Both the position numbers and the translations under genes were made by a program. Below the pieces are notes generated by a model that saw nothing but the letters and a program-made list of their open reading frames with translations, was not told the origin of the DNA and ran no database searches. DNA of 64,000 nt from Bosea sp. (in: a-proteobacteria) (GTDB lineage: Bacteria > Pseudomonadota > Alphaproteobacteria > Rhizobiales > Beijerinckiaceae): NCBI RefSeq assembly GCF_023953965.1, contig NZ_JAMLIX010000001.1, positions 806,001 through 870,000 of the forward strand, read 5' to 3'. How positions within the stretch are numbered: position 1 is the stretch's first letter; every line of letters starts with the position of its first letter. Below, in pieces: positions 34,522 through 42,727 of the stretch.

Positions 34522-35058
34522 TCAGTCCTTCGCGGCCTTCGCCCGCTCGATCGCCTCGGAGATCAGCTTGCGGGCGGTGGCGGCGTCGCCCCAGCCCTTG
34601 AGCTTGACCCATTTGCCGGGCTCGAGGTCCTTGTAGTGCTCGAAGAAGTGCTGGATCTGGTCGAGCGTGATCTTCGGCAGGTCGGTGTAGTTGTGCACGT
34701 TCTCGTAGCGCTTGGTCAGCTTCGGCACCGGCACGGCGATGATCTTCTCGTCGCCGCCGGCCTCGTCCTCCATCAGCATCACGCCGATCGGCCTGACCGC
34801 GATGTAGGAGCCCGGCACCAGCGGGCGCGTATTCGCCACCAGCACGTCGCAGGGGTCGCCGTCCTCGGAAAGGGTGTGCGGGATGAAGCCGTAATTCCCC
34901 GGATAGCGCATCGGCGTATAGAGGAAGCGGTCGACGAAGAGCGTGCCGGCCGCCTTGTCCATCTCGTACTTGATCGGCTCGCCGCCGATCGCCACCTCGA
35001 TCAGGACATTCACTTCTTCGGGCGGGTTCTTGCCGATGGAGATGGCGTCGATGCGCAT
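34522..35058 (-). CDS. ppa: Inorganic pyrophosphatase, family I
   Basis: A 178-residue soluble pyrophosphatase starting MRIDAISIGKNPPEEVNVLI. The metal-binding signature EDGDPCDVLV follows YPGNYGFIPHTL, and DEKIIAVPVPK with the C-terminal lysine-rich KWVKLKGWGDAATARKLI completes the family pattern. It hydrolyses PPi, pulling biosynthetic reactions forward. In-frame open sequence upstream of 35058 overlaps a repeat and the divergent phosphatase gene and is non-coding. The 220 bases between ppa and sdhC contain no gene; a short hairpin (GAAAAT / ATTTTC at 34432-34447) is seen there. Confidence 0.97.
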   Translation of the reverse strand: MRIDAISIGKNPPEEVNVLIEVAIGGEPIKYEMDKAAGTLFVDRFLYTPMRYPGNYGFIPHTLSEDGDPCDVLVANTRPLVPGSYIAVRPIGVMLMEDEAGGDEKIIAVPVPKLTKRYENVHNYTDLPKITLDQIQHFFEHYKDLEPGKWVKLKGWGDAATARKLISEAIERAKAAKD

Positions 35059-35151
35059 GGCGGGACCTGTCGCTGGAGCTTGTCCTTGCGCCTTATGCAA
35101 GCACGCGGCTGAAAGGCCAACCCCTTCCATCGTCTGGCCGCCGGGCTGCGC

Positions 35152-35197
35152 GCATCGGATCGTCCCGAAAAGTGGTTTCCACTTTCCGGTCCGATGC
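35152..35197. repeat. Palindromic intergenic repeat, copy A (upstream of phosphatase)
   Basis: Outer arms GCATCGGA (35152-35159) and TCCGATGC (35190-35197) enclose a second imperfect palindrome, CCGAAAAGTGG and CCACTTTCCGG. Copy B at 35971-36017 has the same outer arms and the same CCGAAAAGTGG. It is a REP-type Rhizobiales element lying 38 bases before the GTG at 35236. Confidence 0.75.
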
Positions 35198-35235
35198 TGT
35201 ATCGGGCGGCCCATGAACCGTCCTAAGACCCGGCC

Positions 35236-35958
35236 GTGCTGAGCCGCCTGCGCCCCGACGAGGAGCGCTATGCCCGCCGCATGGCCCGCATCGCCCGCTG
35301 GGACCGGCCGATCGAGGGCCGCGGCCAGCGCCTGCGCGCCTGGGCGAACATGCTCCTCGTCGATCACGGCATCTTCCGGCTCGCCTATCTCAACGCGCAC
35401 CGCGTCACGCCGGGGCTGTGGCGCTCGGCCCAGCCTTCGCCCGGCCAGATCGCGGCCTTCGCGCGCAAGGGGGTCAAGACCATCGTCAACCTGCGCGGCG
35501 GGCGCGAGCACGGCTCCTGGCCCCTGCAGAAGGAAGCCTGCGAACGCCACGGCATCCGCCTCGTCGATTTCGTGTTGCGCTCGCGCGGGGCGCCGGAGCG
35601 CGAGAGCATCCTCGGCGCCGGCGCCTTCTTCGACAGCCTCGCGGAACCCGTGCTGGCGCACTGCAAATCCGGCGCCGACCGGGCCGGCTTCTTCTCGGCG
35701 CTCTATCTCATCATCCATGAAAAGCGCCCGCTCGACGAGGCGATGCGCCAGCTCTCGCTGCGCTACGGCCATTTCCGCTTCGCCAAGACCGGCATCCTCG
35801 ACGCCTTCTTCGAAGCCTATCGCCGCGAAGGCGAGGCGAAAGGCATGGCCTTCCTGGACTGGGTCGCGACAACTTACGACCCTGAACGGCTGGAGCGGGA
35901 GTTCAAGCCCGGATTGCTGTCCTCGCTCATCGCCGACCGGCTGATCCGCCGGGAATAG
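35236..35958 (+). CDS. Tyrosine/dual-specificity phosphatase-family protein
   Basis: A 240-residue protein with a Cys-x5-Arg phosphatase loop, HCKSGADRAG, where Cys143 would be the nucleophile and Arg149 binds phosphate. An upstream segment, TPGLWRSAQPSPGQIAAFARKG followed by KTIVNLRGG, matches the family of bacterial DSP-like proteins related to eukaryotic PTPs. Substrate (protein, phosphoinositide or other) is unknown. GTG at 35236 is the only reasonable start. The gene is framed by two copies of a palindromic repeat. It may be monocistronic. Confidence 0.87.
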   Translation: MLSRLRPDEERYARRMARIARWDRPIEGRGQRLRAWANMLLVDHGIFRLAYLNAHRVTPGLWRSAQPSPGQIAAFARKGVKTIVNLRGGREHGSWPLQKEACERHGIRLVDFVLRSRGAPERESILGAGAFFDSLAEPVLAHCKSGADRAGFFSALYLIIHEKRPLDEAMRQLSLRYGHFRFAKTGILDAFFEAYRREGEAKGMAFLDWVATTYDPERLEREFKPGLLSSLIADRLIRRE

Positions 35959-35970
35959 ATCATCGCTGGG

Positions 35971-36017
35971 GCATCGGATTTTTCCGAAAAGTGGATGCCG
36001 CTTTTCGCATCCGATGC
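35971..36017. repeat. Palindromic intergenic repeat, copy B (downstream of phosphatase)
   Basis: Outer arms GCATCGGA (35971-35978) and TCCGATGC (36010-36017) are identical to copy A, and the inner CCGAAAAGTGG is shared, while the other inner arm is CCGCTTTTCGC. It starts 12 bases after the phosphatase stop and ends 9 bases before the stop of the convergent flippase gene, so it may also work as a hairpin terminator for both. Confidence 0.75.
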
Positions 36018-36025
36018 TCTAACGC

Positions 36026-37483
36026 TCAGCCGGCCGGCACCGGCGCGGCGAGGCCATCCGGCGCCGCCTCGGCCCGATCGTCGAGGTGAAGCCAGACGAA
36101 CAGGGCATGCGCCAGCGCCCGCAGGATCGAGATCGCGCCGATCGCCTGCAGCAGGGCCGGCGAGAGCTCGCCGAACCACGCCATCGCCGCCACGATCGCC
36201 GCAAGCGCCGCCGCATTGACCGAGACCTGCCAGAAGGGCCGGCGCGAAAGCGTCGCCACTTCCTGCAACGGCGCGAGCACGGCGATGCCGATGTAGAACG
36301 CCGCCATCAGCGCGACGACCTCGCCCAGATCCTGCCATTTGGTGCCGATCAGCCAATGGTCGGCCAGGGTGGAAGCGCAGGCGATCAGGCTGAACAGCAC
36401 GGTCGCGGCGGCGATCAGGCCAAGCGCGACGACCCGCCCCCAGAAGCGCCGGTGCCGGCCGGCATGGGCGCGCAGGCCGTTCAGCACGAGCGGGGTCGAG
36501 ACCGTGCCGAACATCTGCGTCGGCATGTCGAGCAGGCGCATCGACAGGGCGACCTGCGCCGCCAGCACCGTGTTGCTGGCATAGGGCAGGGCAAGCAGCG
36601 GCGCCGCGGCGAAGCCATAGGCCAGCAGGGCCGAGGGCAGCAGGGCAGATGGCGCGTCGCGCCAGCGCGACGCCGCCCGCACGAGGCTATGCCACGACCA
36701 GAGCGCCGGCTCGACCAGCCCGGCGACGCCGCCCCAGCGGCGCCGCAGGAGATAGGTCGCCGCGAGCACATGGCCGAGCGCATCCGCGACGAAGAGCGCC
36801 AGCGCCTTCGGCCCGAAAAGCCAGATCAGGAGGAGCATGATCCCCGGCTGGACCACCGCCTGCACGACATTGCTGTTGCCGATGGCACGGAAATCCCCCT
36901 CCGCCGTCGCCTCCGACCAGATCAGGCGCAGCACCGAGCGCGCCGTGAGCGACACCAGGAAGAAGAAGGCGACCGCCGGCGCGATCCAGCCGCCGAGCAC
37001 CAGCCCGGCGAGGACGAGGGCGGTGACGGCGAGGAAGGCGGCCCCGACCGCGGCGGCGAGCCTGAAGGCGAGGCCGAGCCGAGCACGGTCGCTGTTGCGG
37101 AAGAACACCGCCTCGAACCGCAGGAGCGCGGCGACCGAGACGAGGTTCGCAGCGGCGGCGAAGACCGCGAAGGCGGCGAAGACGAATGGCGGGCACAGCG
37201 CGGCCGCAATGATCAGCCCCCAGACCGAGATCAGCCGGGCCTGGACGAAGCGCAGGCCGAGCAGCATCGCGAAGCCGAGGCCTGAGCGCAGGGCAGGCGT
37301 CCGTTCCTCCACGAAGCGGCGCCCGGCCGCGACCGACAGCGTCGGCCGGCCATGCGGCAGGAGAACCCGTTCCAGGGTGACATGCGCAGCCATATCGAGC
37401 CCCATCGTCGAACCGTCAAAGGGCCTCTCGCCGGCTGGGGCGGCCCCGTCATCCGAGAGAACCCGGTCACGCGGCACGATCAT
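36026..37483 (-). CDS. Polysaccharide-export flippase-like multi-pass membrane protein
   Basis: About 485 residues with around 12 hydrophobic segments, in the style of the oligosaccharide flippase / MATE-like (Wzx, PST) group: short loops, many Ala/Leu/Val helices, and central SMRLLDMPTQMFGTVSTPLVLNGLR. It probably flips a lipid-linked saccharide across the inner membrane. The start is uncertain: ATG 37483 is listed, but ATG 37561, 37405 or 37393 are possible; none has a strong ribosome-binding site. No glycosyltransferase neighbours are present, so the polymer cannot be named. Confidence 0.75.
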   Translation of the reverse strand: MIVPRDRVLSDDGAAPAGERPFDGSTMGLDMAAHVTLERVLLPHGRPTLSVAAGRRFVEERTPALRSGLGFAMLLGLRFVQARLISVWGLIIAAALCPPFVFAAFAVFAAAANLVSVAALLRFEAVFFRNSDRARLGLAFRLAAAVGAAFLAVTALVLAGLVLGGWIAPAVAFFFLVSLTARSVLRLIWSEATAEGDFRAIGNSNVVQAVVQPGIMLLLIWLFGPKALALFVADALGHVLAATYLLRRRWGGVAGLVEPALWSWHSLVRAASRWRDAPSALLPSALLAYGFAAAPLLALPYASNTVLAAQVALSMRLLDMPTQMFGTVSTPLVLNGLRAHAGRHRRFWGRVVALGLIAAATVLFSLIACASTLADHWLIGTKWQDLGEVVALMAAFYIGIAVLAPLQEVATLSRRPFWQVSVNAAALAAIVAAMAWFGELSPALLQAIGAISILRALAHALFVWLHLDDRAEAAPDGLAAPVPAG

Positions 37484-37600
37484 GATCGGCGGGCCTTCTG
37501 CAGCGAAGGCTGCGCCGACATGGTTAACGATCGGTGAATTGCACTCCTGGCCCGGCTTCATGGGCCACAATCCATGAAACGAGCGTGTCGTTTTGAAGGC

Positions 37601-38122
37601 TCAGGCGAAGCGTGCCTTCAGCGCCTCGAACCGCGCCAGCTGCTCCGGCAGCAGCGCGCGCTGGGCATCGCGCCGCACGAAGACCTTGAACATCACCTCG
37701 CCGACGCCGTTGAAGAACTGCACCGAGCAGGCGCGCCGGCCCTGCGCCGTGGCGCGATCGACCAGATAGATCGCCCGGCAGTTCTCAGCCTTGATGTGGC
37801 CGCCGATCGGGCTGTCGCCATGGATGTTGTAGTAGCCGTGGCCGAAGCTGCCGACCGGCAGGGAGCCCTCGCATTCCAGCACGATGTCGGGCGTGTGCAT
37901 CAGGAAGAGCACCGTGCCCCAGGTCGAAAGCTCCTTCCAGACCTCCTCGAAGCGCTCGGGCTCCACCGGGAGCCGCTGCCCGGCCGGCAGCAGCTCGAGC
38001 GCCACGCGCGTCGAGACCCCGGCTTCGCGCGCGACGGCCTCGATCAGGCCATCGGGCTTGGCGGCAAGCAGGGCGCGCGCATGCTCGATCGGATCGCGGG
38101 TGGCGATATCGGCGTTCGTCAT
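37601..38122 (-). CDS. hutX: Haem utilization cytosolic carrier HutX
   Basis: A 173-residue protein. The middle VLFLMHTPDIVLECEGSLPV, then GYYNIHGDSPIGGHIKAENC and the C-terminal VMFKVFVRRDAQRALLPEQL are typical of HutX, which binds imported haem in the cytosol and hands it to a degrading enzyme. It lies 10 bases after an IsdG-like monooxygenase gene on the same strand, and the pair is divergent from the hmuTUV importer, which fixes the functional context. Confidence 0.88.
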   Translation of the reverse strand: MTNADIATRDPIEHARALLAAKPDGLIEAVAREAGVSTRVALELLPAGQRLPVEPERFEEVWKELSTWGTVLFLMHTPDIVLECEGSLPVGSFGHGYYNIHGDSPIGGHIKAENCRAIYLVDRATAQGRRACSVQFFNGVGEVMFKVFVRRDAQRALLPEQLARFEALKARFA

Positions 38123-38132
38123 CGGCGCTGCC

Positions 38133-38480
38133 TCACTCGGCCACCTGGAGGGGCAGATGCGGGTTGGTCTCGCTCAGCACGGTCTCGAAACCCTCGAACT
38201 CCGGATGGCCGAGATAGATCGGCTTCGGGCGCGGCTGACCGGCGCCGCGATGCGAGGCGCGGAACTGCTCCGACTTCGTCCAGGCGACGAAATTCTCCTT
38301 CGTGGCCCATGAGGTATGGGAGGAATAGAGCGTGTGGTCCTCCTTCTCCGGCCCCTTCAGCAGGTGGAAGGAGATGAAACCCGCCATCTCGTCGAGACGG
38401 GTCTTGCGCGAGGACCAGATCTCCTCGAAGGCAGCCTCCTCGCCCTTGACGACCTTGAAGCGATTCATGGCGATGAACAT
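38133..38480 (-). CDS. IsdG-like haem-degrading monooxygenase (ABM fold)
   Basis: A 115-residue antibiotic-biosynthesis-monooxygenase-fold protein. Starting from ATG 38480, Asn6, Trp67 and His77 fall at the same positions as the catalytic triad I remember for Staphylococcus IsdG (Asn7, Trp67, His77), in MNRFKV, FVAWTKS and QFRASH. IsdG-type enzymes, including HmuQ/HmuD of rhizobia, open the haem ring and release iron. It is the first gene of a two-gene operon with hutX, next to the divergent haem importer. I consider haem degradation likely. Confidence 0.85.
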   Translation of the reverse strand: MFIAMNRFKVVKGEEAAFEEIWSSRKTRLDEMAGFISFHLLKGPEKEDHTLYSSHTSWATKENFVAWTKSEQFRASHRGAGQPRPKPIYLGHPEFEGFETVLSETNPHLPLQVAE

Positions 38481-38593
38481 CGGCAAACCCTGCATCTGAA
38501 GAGCCGTGGAACGGCGGAGCCGGCGGCGCGAAGGCGCCGCCCTTGACCCCTTGTAGTAAAGCCTAATATCACCGTCAACAACGCCGCAAGGAT

Positions 38594-38624
38594 GTTCTTG
38601 TTTTAAATAATTAAAAACAAGAAC
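38594..38624. promoter_or_regulatory. AT-rich 31-bp palindrome between the haem-degradation and haem-import operons
   Basis: Arms GTTCTTGTTTT (38594-38604) and AAAACAAGAAC (38614-38624) are exact inverse complements around nine A/T bases. It is by far the most AT-rich patch in the window and sits between the divergent starts at 38480 and 38721. It would be a natural binding site for an iron or haem regulator, but it does not match the Irr element (TTTAGAA-type) as I know it. No regulator can be named. Confidence 0.65.
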
Positions 38625-38625
38625 T

Positions 38626-38657
38626 ACTTGAAATGGAACGACTTGAAACTGAACACG
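38626..38657. promoter_or_regulatory. Tandem direct repeat near hmuT promoter
   Basis: ACTTGAAATGGAACG (38626-38640) is immediately followed by ACTTGAAACTGAACACG (38641-38657), sharing ACTTGAAA and GAAC. The copies abut the palindrome just upstream and precede the hmuT ATG by 64 bases. They could be operator half-sites or part of the promoter. Confidence 0.4.
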
Positions 38658-38720
38658 ACTTTTTTCGGGGCCTGACGCCGTGCGAAACCCGCCGGCTCGA
38701 GCCCGATCTGGAGTAATGAC

Positions 38721-39668
38721 ATGTCCGGCCCGCGCATCCGCCAAGCGCATTCCACAATCCCGCAGCCGAACCGCCGCGAGCTTACGGCCGCCATCGCCCT
38801 GACGGCTCTCAGCCTCGGCGGGCTCGGCCGGCCGGCCGCCTTCGCCCAGGCGCCGGAGCGCATCGTCGTCGCCGGCGGCGTCATCACCGAGGTGATCTAC
38901 GCGCTCGGCCTGCAGGACCGGGTCGTCGGCGTCGACTCCACCAGCCAGTACCCGGCGCAGGCGCTGAGGGACAAAGCCAATGTCGGCTATGTCCGGGCGC
39001 TCTCGGCCGAGGGCGTGCTCTCGCTGAAGCCCTCGCTGATCATGGTCGTCGACGGCGCCGGCCCGCCCGACGCGGTATCGCTGCTGAAGGAATCCGGGGT
39101 GAAGATCGTCACCATCGACGACGGGCAGACGCCCGAGGGCGTCGTCGCCAAGATCGCCGCGATCGGCGCCGCGCTCGGCGCGGCCGAGCCGGCCGGGCGG
39201 CTGGCGGCTGAAACCAAAGCGCGGTTCGAGGAGCTTTCCGCACTGCGCGCCGCGATCACGCAGAAGCGGCGGATCCTCTTCGTGCTGGCGCTGCAGAACG
39301 GCCGCGCGCTGGTCGGCGGCCGCAACAGCTCGGCCGATGCGATCATCAGGCTCGCGGGCGCGGTCAACGTCGCCGATACGATCGAGGGCTACAAGCCGAT
39401 GACGGAGGAATCGATCGCCGCCGCCCAGCCCGAGATCGTGGTGATGATGCGCCGCGGCGCCGGCGACCACGCGATCAAGCCCGACGATCTCTTCGCGCTG
39501 CCCGCCTTCGCCCGGACGCCGGCCGCGAGCGAGCGGCGGCTGATCCAGATGGACGGGCTCTACCTGCTCGGCTTTGGGCCGCGCACGCCGATGGCGGCGC
39601 GCGACCTGATGGCCGCGATCTATCCGGAAGCGGCGATTCCGCCGCTCAAGACGGCCGCCGCCCCGTGA
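38721..39668 (+). CDS. hmuT: Haemin ABC transporter periplasmic binding protein
   Basis: A 315-residue FecB/BtuF-type binding protein. The signal region is RRELTAAIALTALSLGGLGRPAAFAQA, then ERIVVAGGVITEVIYALGLQDRVVGVDSTSQYPAQA, the start of the HmuT family with the haem-binding tyrosine region, and VVMVDGAGPPDAV-like strands. It takes haem in the periplasm and delivers it to HmuUV. GGAG lies about 8 bases before the ATG. It overlaps hmuU by 4 bases. Together with the permease and ATPase it makes a complete haem importer; the outer-membrane TonB-dependent receptor and a hmuS homologue are absent from the window. Confidence 0.94.
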   Translation: MSGPRIRQAHSTIPQPNRRELTAAIALTALSLGGLGRPAAFAQAPERIVVAGGVITEVIYALGLQDRVVGVDSTSQYPAQALRDKANVGYVRALSAEGVLSLKPSLIMVVDGAGPPDAVSLLKESGVKIVTIDDGQTPEGVVAKIAAIGAALGAAEPAGRLAAETKARFEELSALRAAITQKRRILFVLALQNGRALVGGRNSSADAIIRLAGAVNVADTIEGYKPMTEESIAAAQPEIVVMMRRGAGDHAIKPDDLFALPAFARTPAASERRLIQMDGLYLLGFGPRTPMAARDLMAAIYPEAAIPPLKTAAAP

Positions 39669-40771
39669 GCCTCGCGGCCCCGTCCCCGGCCATGACTTCG
39701 CCGGCGCTCGCCACGCTGATCGCCGGGCGCCGCCGCGCCGGCCTCGTCACCATCGTCGGCTTCGCGCTCGCCTGCCTGCTGCTCGCCGTCGTCGCCGTCG
39801 GCCAGGGCGCGATCGCGATCGCGCCCTCCCGCATCGCCGAGATCCTGCTGGCGAAGCTTTCCGGCGATGCGGGCCTGCTCGAGGCGCGCGACGTGCTCGT
39901 CGTCCTCAACATCCGCCTGCCGCGCGTGCTGCTGGGCCTGCTCGTCGGCGCGGGGCTGGCCGTCTCCGGCGCGCTGATGCAGGGGCTGTTCCGCAACCCG
40001 CTGGCCGATCCCGGCCTCGTCGGCGTGTCGAGCGGGGCGGCTCTCGCCGCGGCAACCACCATCGTGCTCGGCGACCGCTTCCTCGCCGGCACGATGATGA
40101 AGCTGCCCTTCGCCGCGCTGCCGCTCGGTGCCTTCTGCGGCGGCCTCGTCACGACGCTCGCGCTCTACCTGATCGCGACGCGCGGCGGGCGCACCTCGGT
40201 CGCGACGATGCTGCTCGCCGGCGTCGCGCTCGGCGCGCTCGCAAGCGCGCTGACCGGCCTGCTCGCCTTCATCTCCGACGACCGGCAATTGCGCGACCTG
40301 ACCTTCTGGTCGCTCGGCAGCCTCGGCGGCGCGAGCTGGACCAAGCTCTCGGTCGTGGCGCCGATCATCCTGCCGATCCTGATGCTGATGCCGTTCCTGG
40401 CACGCGGCCTCAACGGGCTGATGCTCGGCGAGGCGGAAGCCTATCACCTCGGCATTCCCGTCCAGCGGATCAAGGCGCTGGCGATCCTGCTCGTCGCGCT
40501 CGCCGTCGGCGCCAGCGTCGCCGCGGCCGGGCTGATCGGCTTCGTCGGCATCGTCGTGCCGCATCTGATCCGGCTCTCGGTCGGCCCGGACCACCGGCTC
40601 CTGCTGCCGCTCTCGGCGCTGGGCGGGGCGATGCTGCTGGTCAGCGCCGACATCGTCGCCCGGCTCATCGTCGTCCCGGCGGAACTGCCGATCGGCATCG
40701 TCACCGCCGCCATCGGCGCGCCCTTCTTCCTCTGGCTGCTGCTGCGCCGCACGAGCCTGATCGATGTCTGA
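39665..40771 (+). CDS. hmuU: Haemin ABC transporter permease
   Basis: A 368-residue FecCD-family permease with about 9-10 membrane segments. Family blocks are NIRLPRVLLGLLVGAGLAVSG, followed by MQGLFRNPLADPGLVGVSSG, and the C-terminal GLIGFVGIVVPHLIRLSVGPDH. It forms the inner-membrane channel for haem. The start at GTG 39665 overlaps the hmuT stop (GTGAG), and an ATG at 39692 is a possible internal start. Confidence 0.94.
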   Translation: MSLAAPSPAMTSPALATLIAGRRRAGLVTIVGFALACLLLAVVAVGQGAIAIAPSRIAEILLAKLSGDAGLLEARDVLVVLNIRLPRVLLGLLVGAGLAVSGALMQGLFRNPLADPGLVGVSSGAALAAATTIVLGDRFLAGTMMKLPFAALPLGAFCGGLVTTLALYLIATRGGRTSVATMLLAGVALGALASALTGLLAFISDDRQLRDLTFWSLGSLGGASWTKLSVVAPIILPILMLMPFLARGLNGLMLGEAEAYHLGIPVQRIKALAILLVALAVGASVAAAGLIGFVGIVVPHLIRLSVGPDHRLLLPLSALGGAMLLVSADIVARLIVVPAELPIGIVTAAIGAPFFLWLLLRRTSLIDV

Positions 40772-41588
40772 ACCGAACCCGATCCTCTCCGGCCAGGGCG
40801 TGAGCTTCCGCGCGGGCGGGCGCAGCCTCGTCGCCGAGGCGAACATCGCGCTCGCCGGCGGCACGACCACGATCCTGATCGGCCCCAACGGCGCCGGCAA
40901 ATCGACCCTGCTCAAGCTCCTGACCGGCGAGATCAGGCCGGCCGGAGGCCAGATCCGCATCGCCGGCGAGCCGCTTGCGGCGGTGCCGGCCTGGCGGCTC
41001 GCCTGCCTGCGCGCGGTGATGGCGCAGCATGCGCGACTCGCCTTCCCGTTCAGCGTCTACGAGGTCGCGCGGCTGGGCACCGACGGCATCGGCCGGGCGC
41101 TGACGCGCCAGCGGCGCGAGGCGATCGTCGCCGAAAGCCTCGCCGCCGCGGGCGTGATCGAGCTCGCCGGCCGGCGCTACCAGACGCTCTCGGGCGGCGA
41201 GCAGCAGCGCGTGCAGTTTTCCCGCGTGCTCTGCCAGCTCGAAGCCGGCCGCAGCGTCACTGAGCGGCAGGTGCTCTTCCTCGACGAGCCGATCGCCAGC
41301 CTCGACCTCTGCCACCAGCTCGCGCTGCTCGACATGGCGCGCGCCATCGCCGCGCGGGGCGTCGCGGTCCTGATCGTGCTGCACGACCTCAATCTCGCCG
41401 TGACCTATGCCGACCATCTCGTGGTGATGGACCAGGGCCGGATCATCGCGCAGGGGCCGCCGGCGCAGACGCTGGACGACGCGCTGCTGCGCCAGGTCTT
41501 CAAGGTCGACCTCAGCTTGAGCCGCGCGCCGGCGCCGGGCCTGCCCTTCCTGCTGCCGCAGCAGCACCGGGCGCGGCCGGCGGCGTAA
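40764..41588 (+). CDS. hmuV: Haemin ABC transporter ATP-binding protein
   Basis: A 274-residue ATPase with Walker A GPNGAGKSTLLK, Q-loop MAQHARLAFPF, signature LSGGEQQRVQFSRVLCQL, Walker B QVLFLDEPIASLD and switch VLHDLNLAVTYADH. It energises haem uptake with HmuU, whose gene it overlaps by 8 bases. The operon ends here, with a hairpin at 41593-41611. Confidence 0.95.
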   Translation: MSEPNPILSGQGVSFRAGGRSLVAEANIALAGGTTTILIGPNGAGKSTLLKLLTGEIRPAGGQIRIAGEPLAAVPAWRLACLRAVMAQHARLAFPFSVYEVARLGTDGIGRALTRQRREAIVAESLAAAGVIELAGRRYQTLSGGEQQRVQFSRVLCQLEAGRSVTERQVLFLDEPIASLDLCHQLALLDMARAIAARGVAVLIVLHDLNLAVTYADHLVVMDQGRIIAQGPPAQTLDDALLRQVFKVDLSLSRAPAPGLPFLLPQQHRARPAA

Positions 41589-41592
41589 AGCG

Positions 41593-41611
41593 GCGATTCA
41601 TCCTGAATCGC
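41593..41611 (+). terminator. Hairpin downstream of hmuV
   Basis: GCGATTCA (41593-41600) and TGAATCGC (41604-41611) form a perfect 8-bp stem with a three-base loop, five bases after the hmuV stop. No T-run follows, so termination is plausible but not proven; it may instead stabilise the transcript end. Confidence 0.5.
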
Positions 41612-41690
41612 GGCTTCACCATATCGCTCAACCCGCGCTTCACGGCTGCGGCGCCACAACTCCCCCGGTTTCGAGCGGGAGTTCTCAAAC

Positions 41691-42203
41691 ATGCCGAGGT
41701 CCATCGCGGTTGCGGCCCTTGCCCTGTCCATCGCCGGCGCATCGGCACTTCCGGCTGAGGCGCGCGAGATCGTCGGCCTGCAGGACGGGCGCTTCGAGCC
41801 CGGCACCATCGTGATCCGCACGAGCGAGCGGAAGCTCTACTTCGTCGTCGCGCCGGACGCGGCGATCCGCTACACCGTCGCCGTCGGCAAGGCCGGCAAG
41901 CAGTGGCGCGGAGTCAAATATGTCGAGGAGATGCAGGTCGACCCGGCCTGGGCGCCCCCGGCCGAGGTGAAGCGCGACAATCCGCGCCTGCCCGACGTCA
42001 TCCCCGGCGGCTCGCCGCGCAACCCGATGGGCGCGCGCGTGATCGGGCTCGGGCCCGGCGGGCAATACGCCATCCACGGCACCAACATGCCGGCGACCGT
42101 CGGCACCGCCGCCTCCTATGGCTGCTTTCGCATGCACAACCGCGACGTGATCGACCTCTATGCCCGCGTGCGGATGGGAACGCCGGTCGTCGTGCTGCCC
42201 TGA
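41691..42203 (+). CDS. L,D-transpeptidase (YkuD domain), secreted
   Basis: A 170-residue periplasmic protein with a signal peptide (SIAVAALALSIAGASALPAEA). The YkuD catalytic motif is textbook: HGTNMPATVGTAASYGCFRM, with His and the Ser-x-Gly-Cys-x-Arg signature, and IVIRTSERKLYFV as the usual N-terminal strand. It would form 3-3 cross-links in peptidoglycan or anchor outer-membrane proteins. It differs from the lipoprotein homologue at 3322 by lacking a lipobox and C-terminal tail. Confidence 0.92.
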   Translation: MPRSIAVAALALSIAGASALPAEAREIVGLQDGRFEPGTIVIRTSERKLYFVVAPDAAIRYTVAVGKAGKQWRGVKYVEEMQVDPAWAPPAEVKRDNPRLPDVIPGGSPRNPMGARVIGLGPGGQYAIHGTNMPATVGTAASYGCFRMHNRDVIDLYARVRMGTPVVVLP

Positions 42204-42365
42204 GGCCGCAAAGCCGCACCTTCGACCAAAAGCGGGCCGGCGCCGGTCCGAAATCCCGAAATCCTGGCCATTGCCCCTCGCCCCCCACACAGAACCGCGT
42301 TAACCTCCGCCTCGCGACACTTGATCCGCTCGTGCCGTGGCGCGGGCCAGGAAGGGGGCTACAAG

Positions 42366-42683
42366 ATGGACCATCTCGTCGACGTGAAGAAATTCGCCAA
42401 GAAGCCGCTCAACGAAGCGGCCTTCGCCGGCATGTCGAAAGCCTATGCTCTGGTGATGAGCAAACCCGATACCCGCTACGTCGCCTGCTCCGACCCGGCC
42501 GAGCTCGATCGCGTCCGTGAGAACTTCCTGAAGAAGAAGCTCGGCCTGAAGTCCGGCGATCTCGACGGCTCGATCAAGACGATCTGCGAGCAGATGAAGG
42601 CCGACAGGACCAAGTCGCGCCTGACCTTCTATTATCTCCTGGCCGAGCATCACGGAAAGCTCGACCTCTTCGTCAAGAAGTAA
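42366..42683 (+). CDS. DUF2853-family protein
   Basis: A 105-residue lysine-rich soluble protein whose sequence (VDVKKFAKKPLNEAAFAGMS, FLKKKLGLKSGDLDG, TFYYLLAEHHGKLD) I recognise as DUF2853, a conserved family of unknown function. The start ATG 42366 is preceded by a strong purine run (AGGAAGGGGG). It is monocistronic and convergent with cfa. Confidence 0.85.
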   Translation: MDHLVDVKKFAKKPLNEAAFAGMSKAYALVMSKPDTRYVACSDPAELDRVRENFLKKKLGLKSGDLDGSIKTICEQMKADRTKSRLTFYYLLAEHHGKLDLFVKK

Positions 42684-42697
42684 CCCCACAGTCGGAA

Positions 42698-42718
42698 GGC
42701 CGGCGCCTGAGGCCGGCC
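42698..42718. terminator. Hairpin between DUF2853 and cfa genes
   Basis: GGCCGGC (42698-42704) and GCCGGCC (42712-42718) form a perfect 7-bp stem with a seven-base loop in the 44-base gap between convergent stops. There is no T-tract, so it is a candidate bidirectional terminator only. Confidence 0.45.
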
Positions 42719-42727
42719 CGCACCCGA

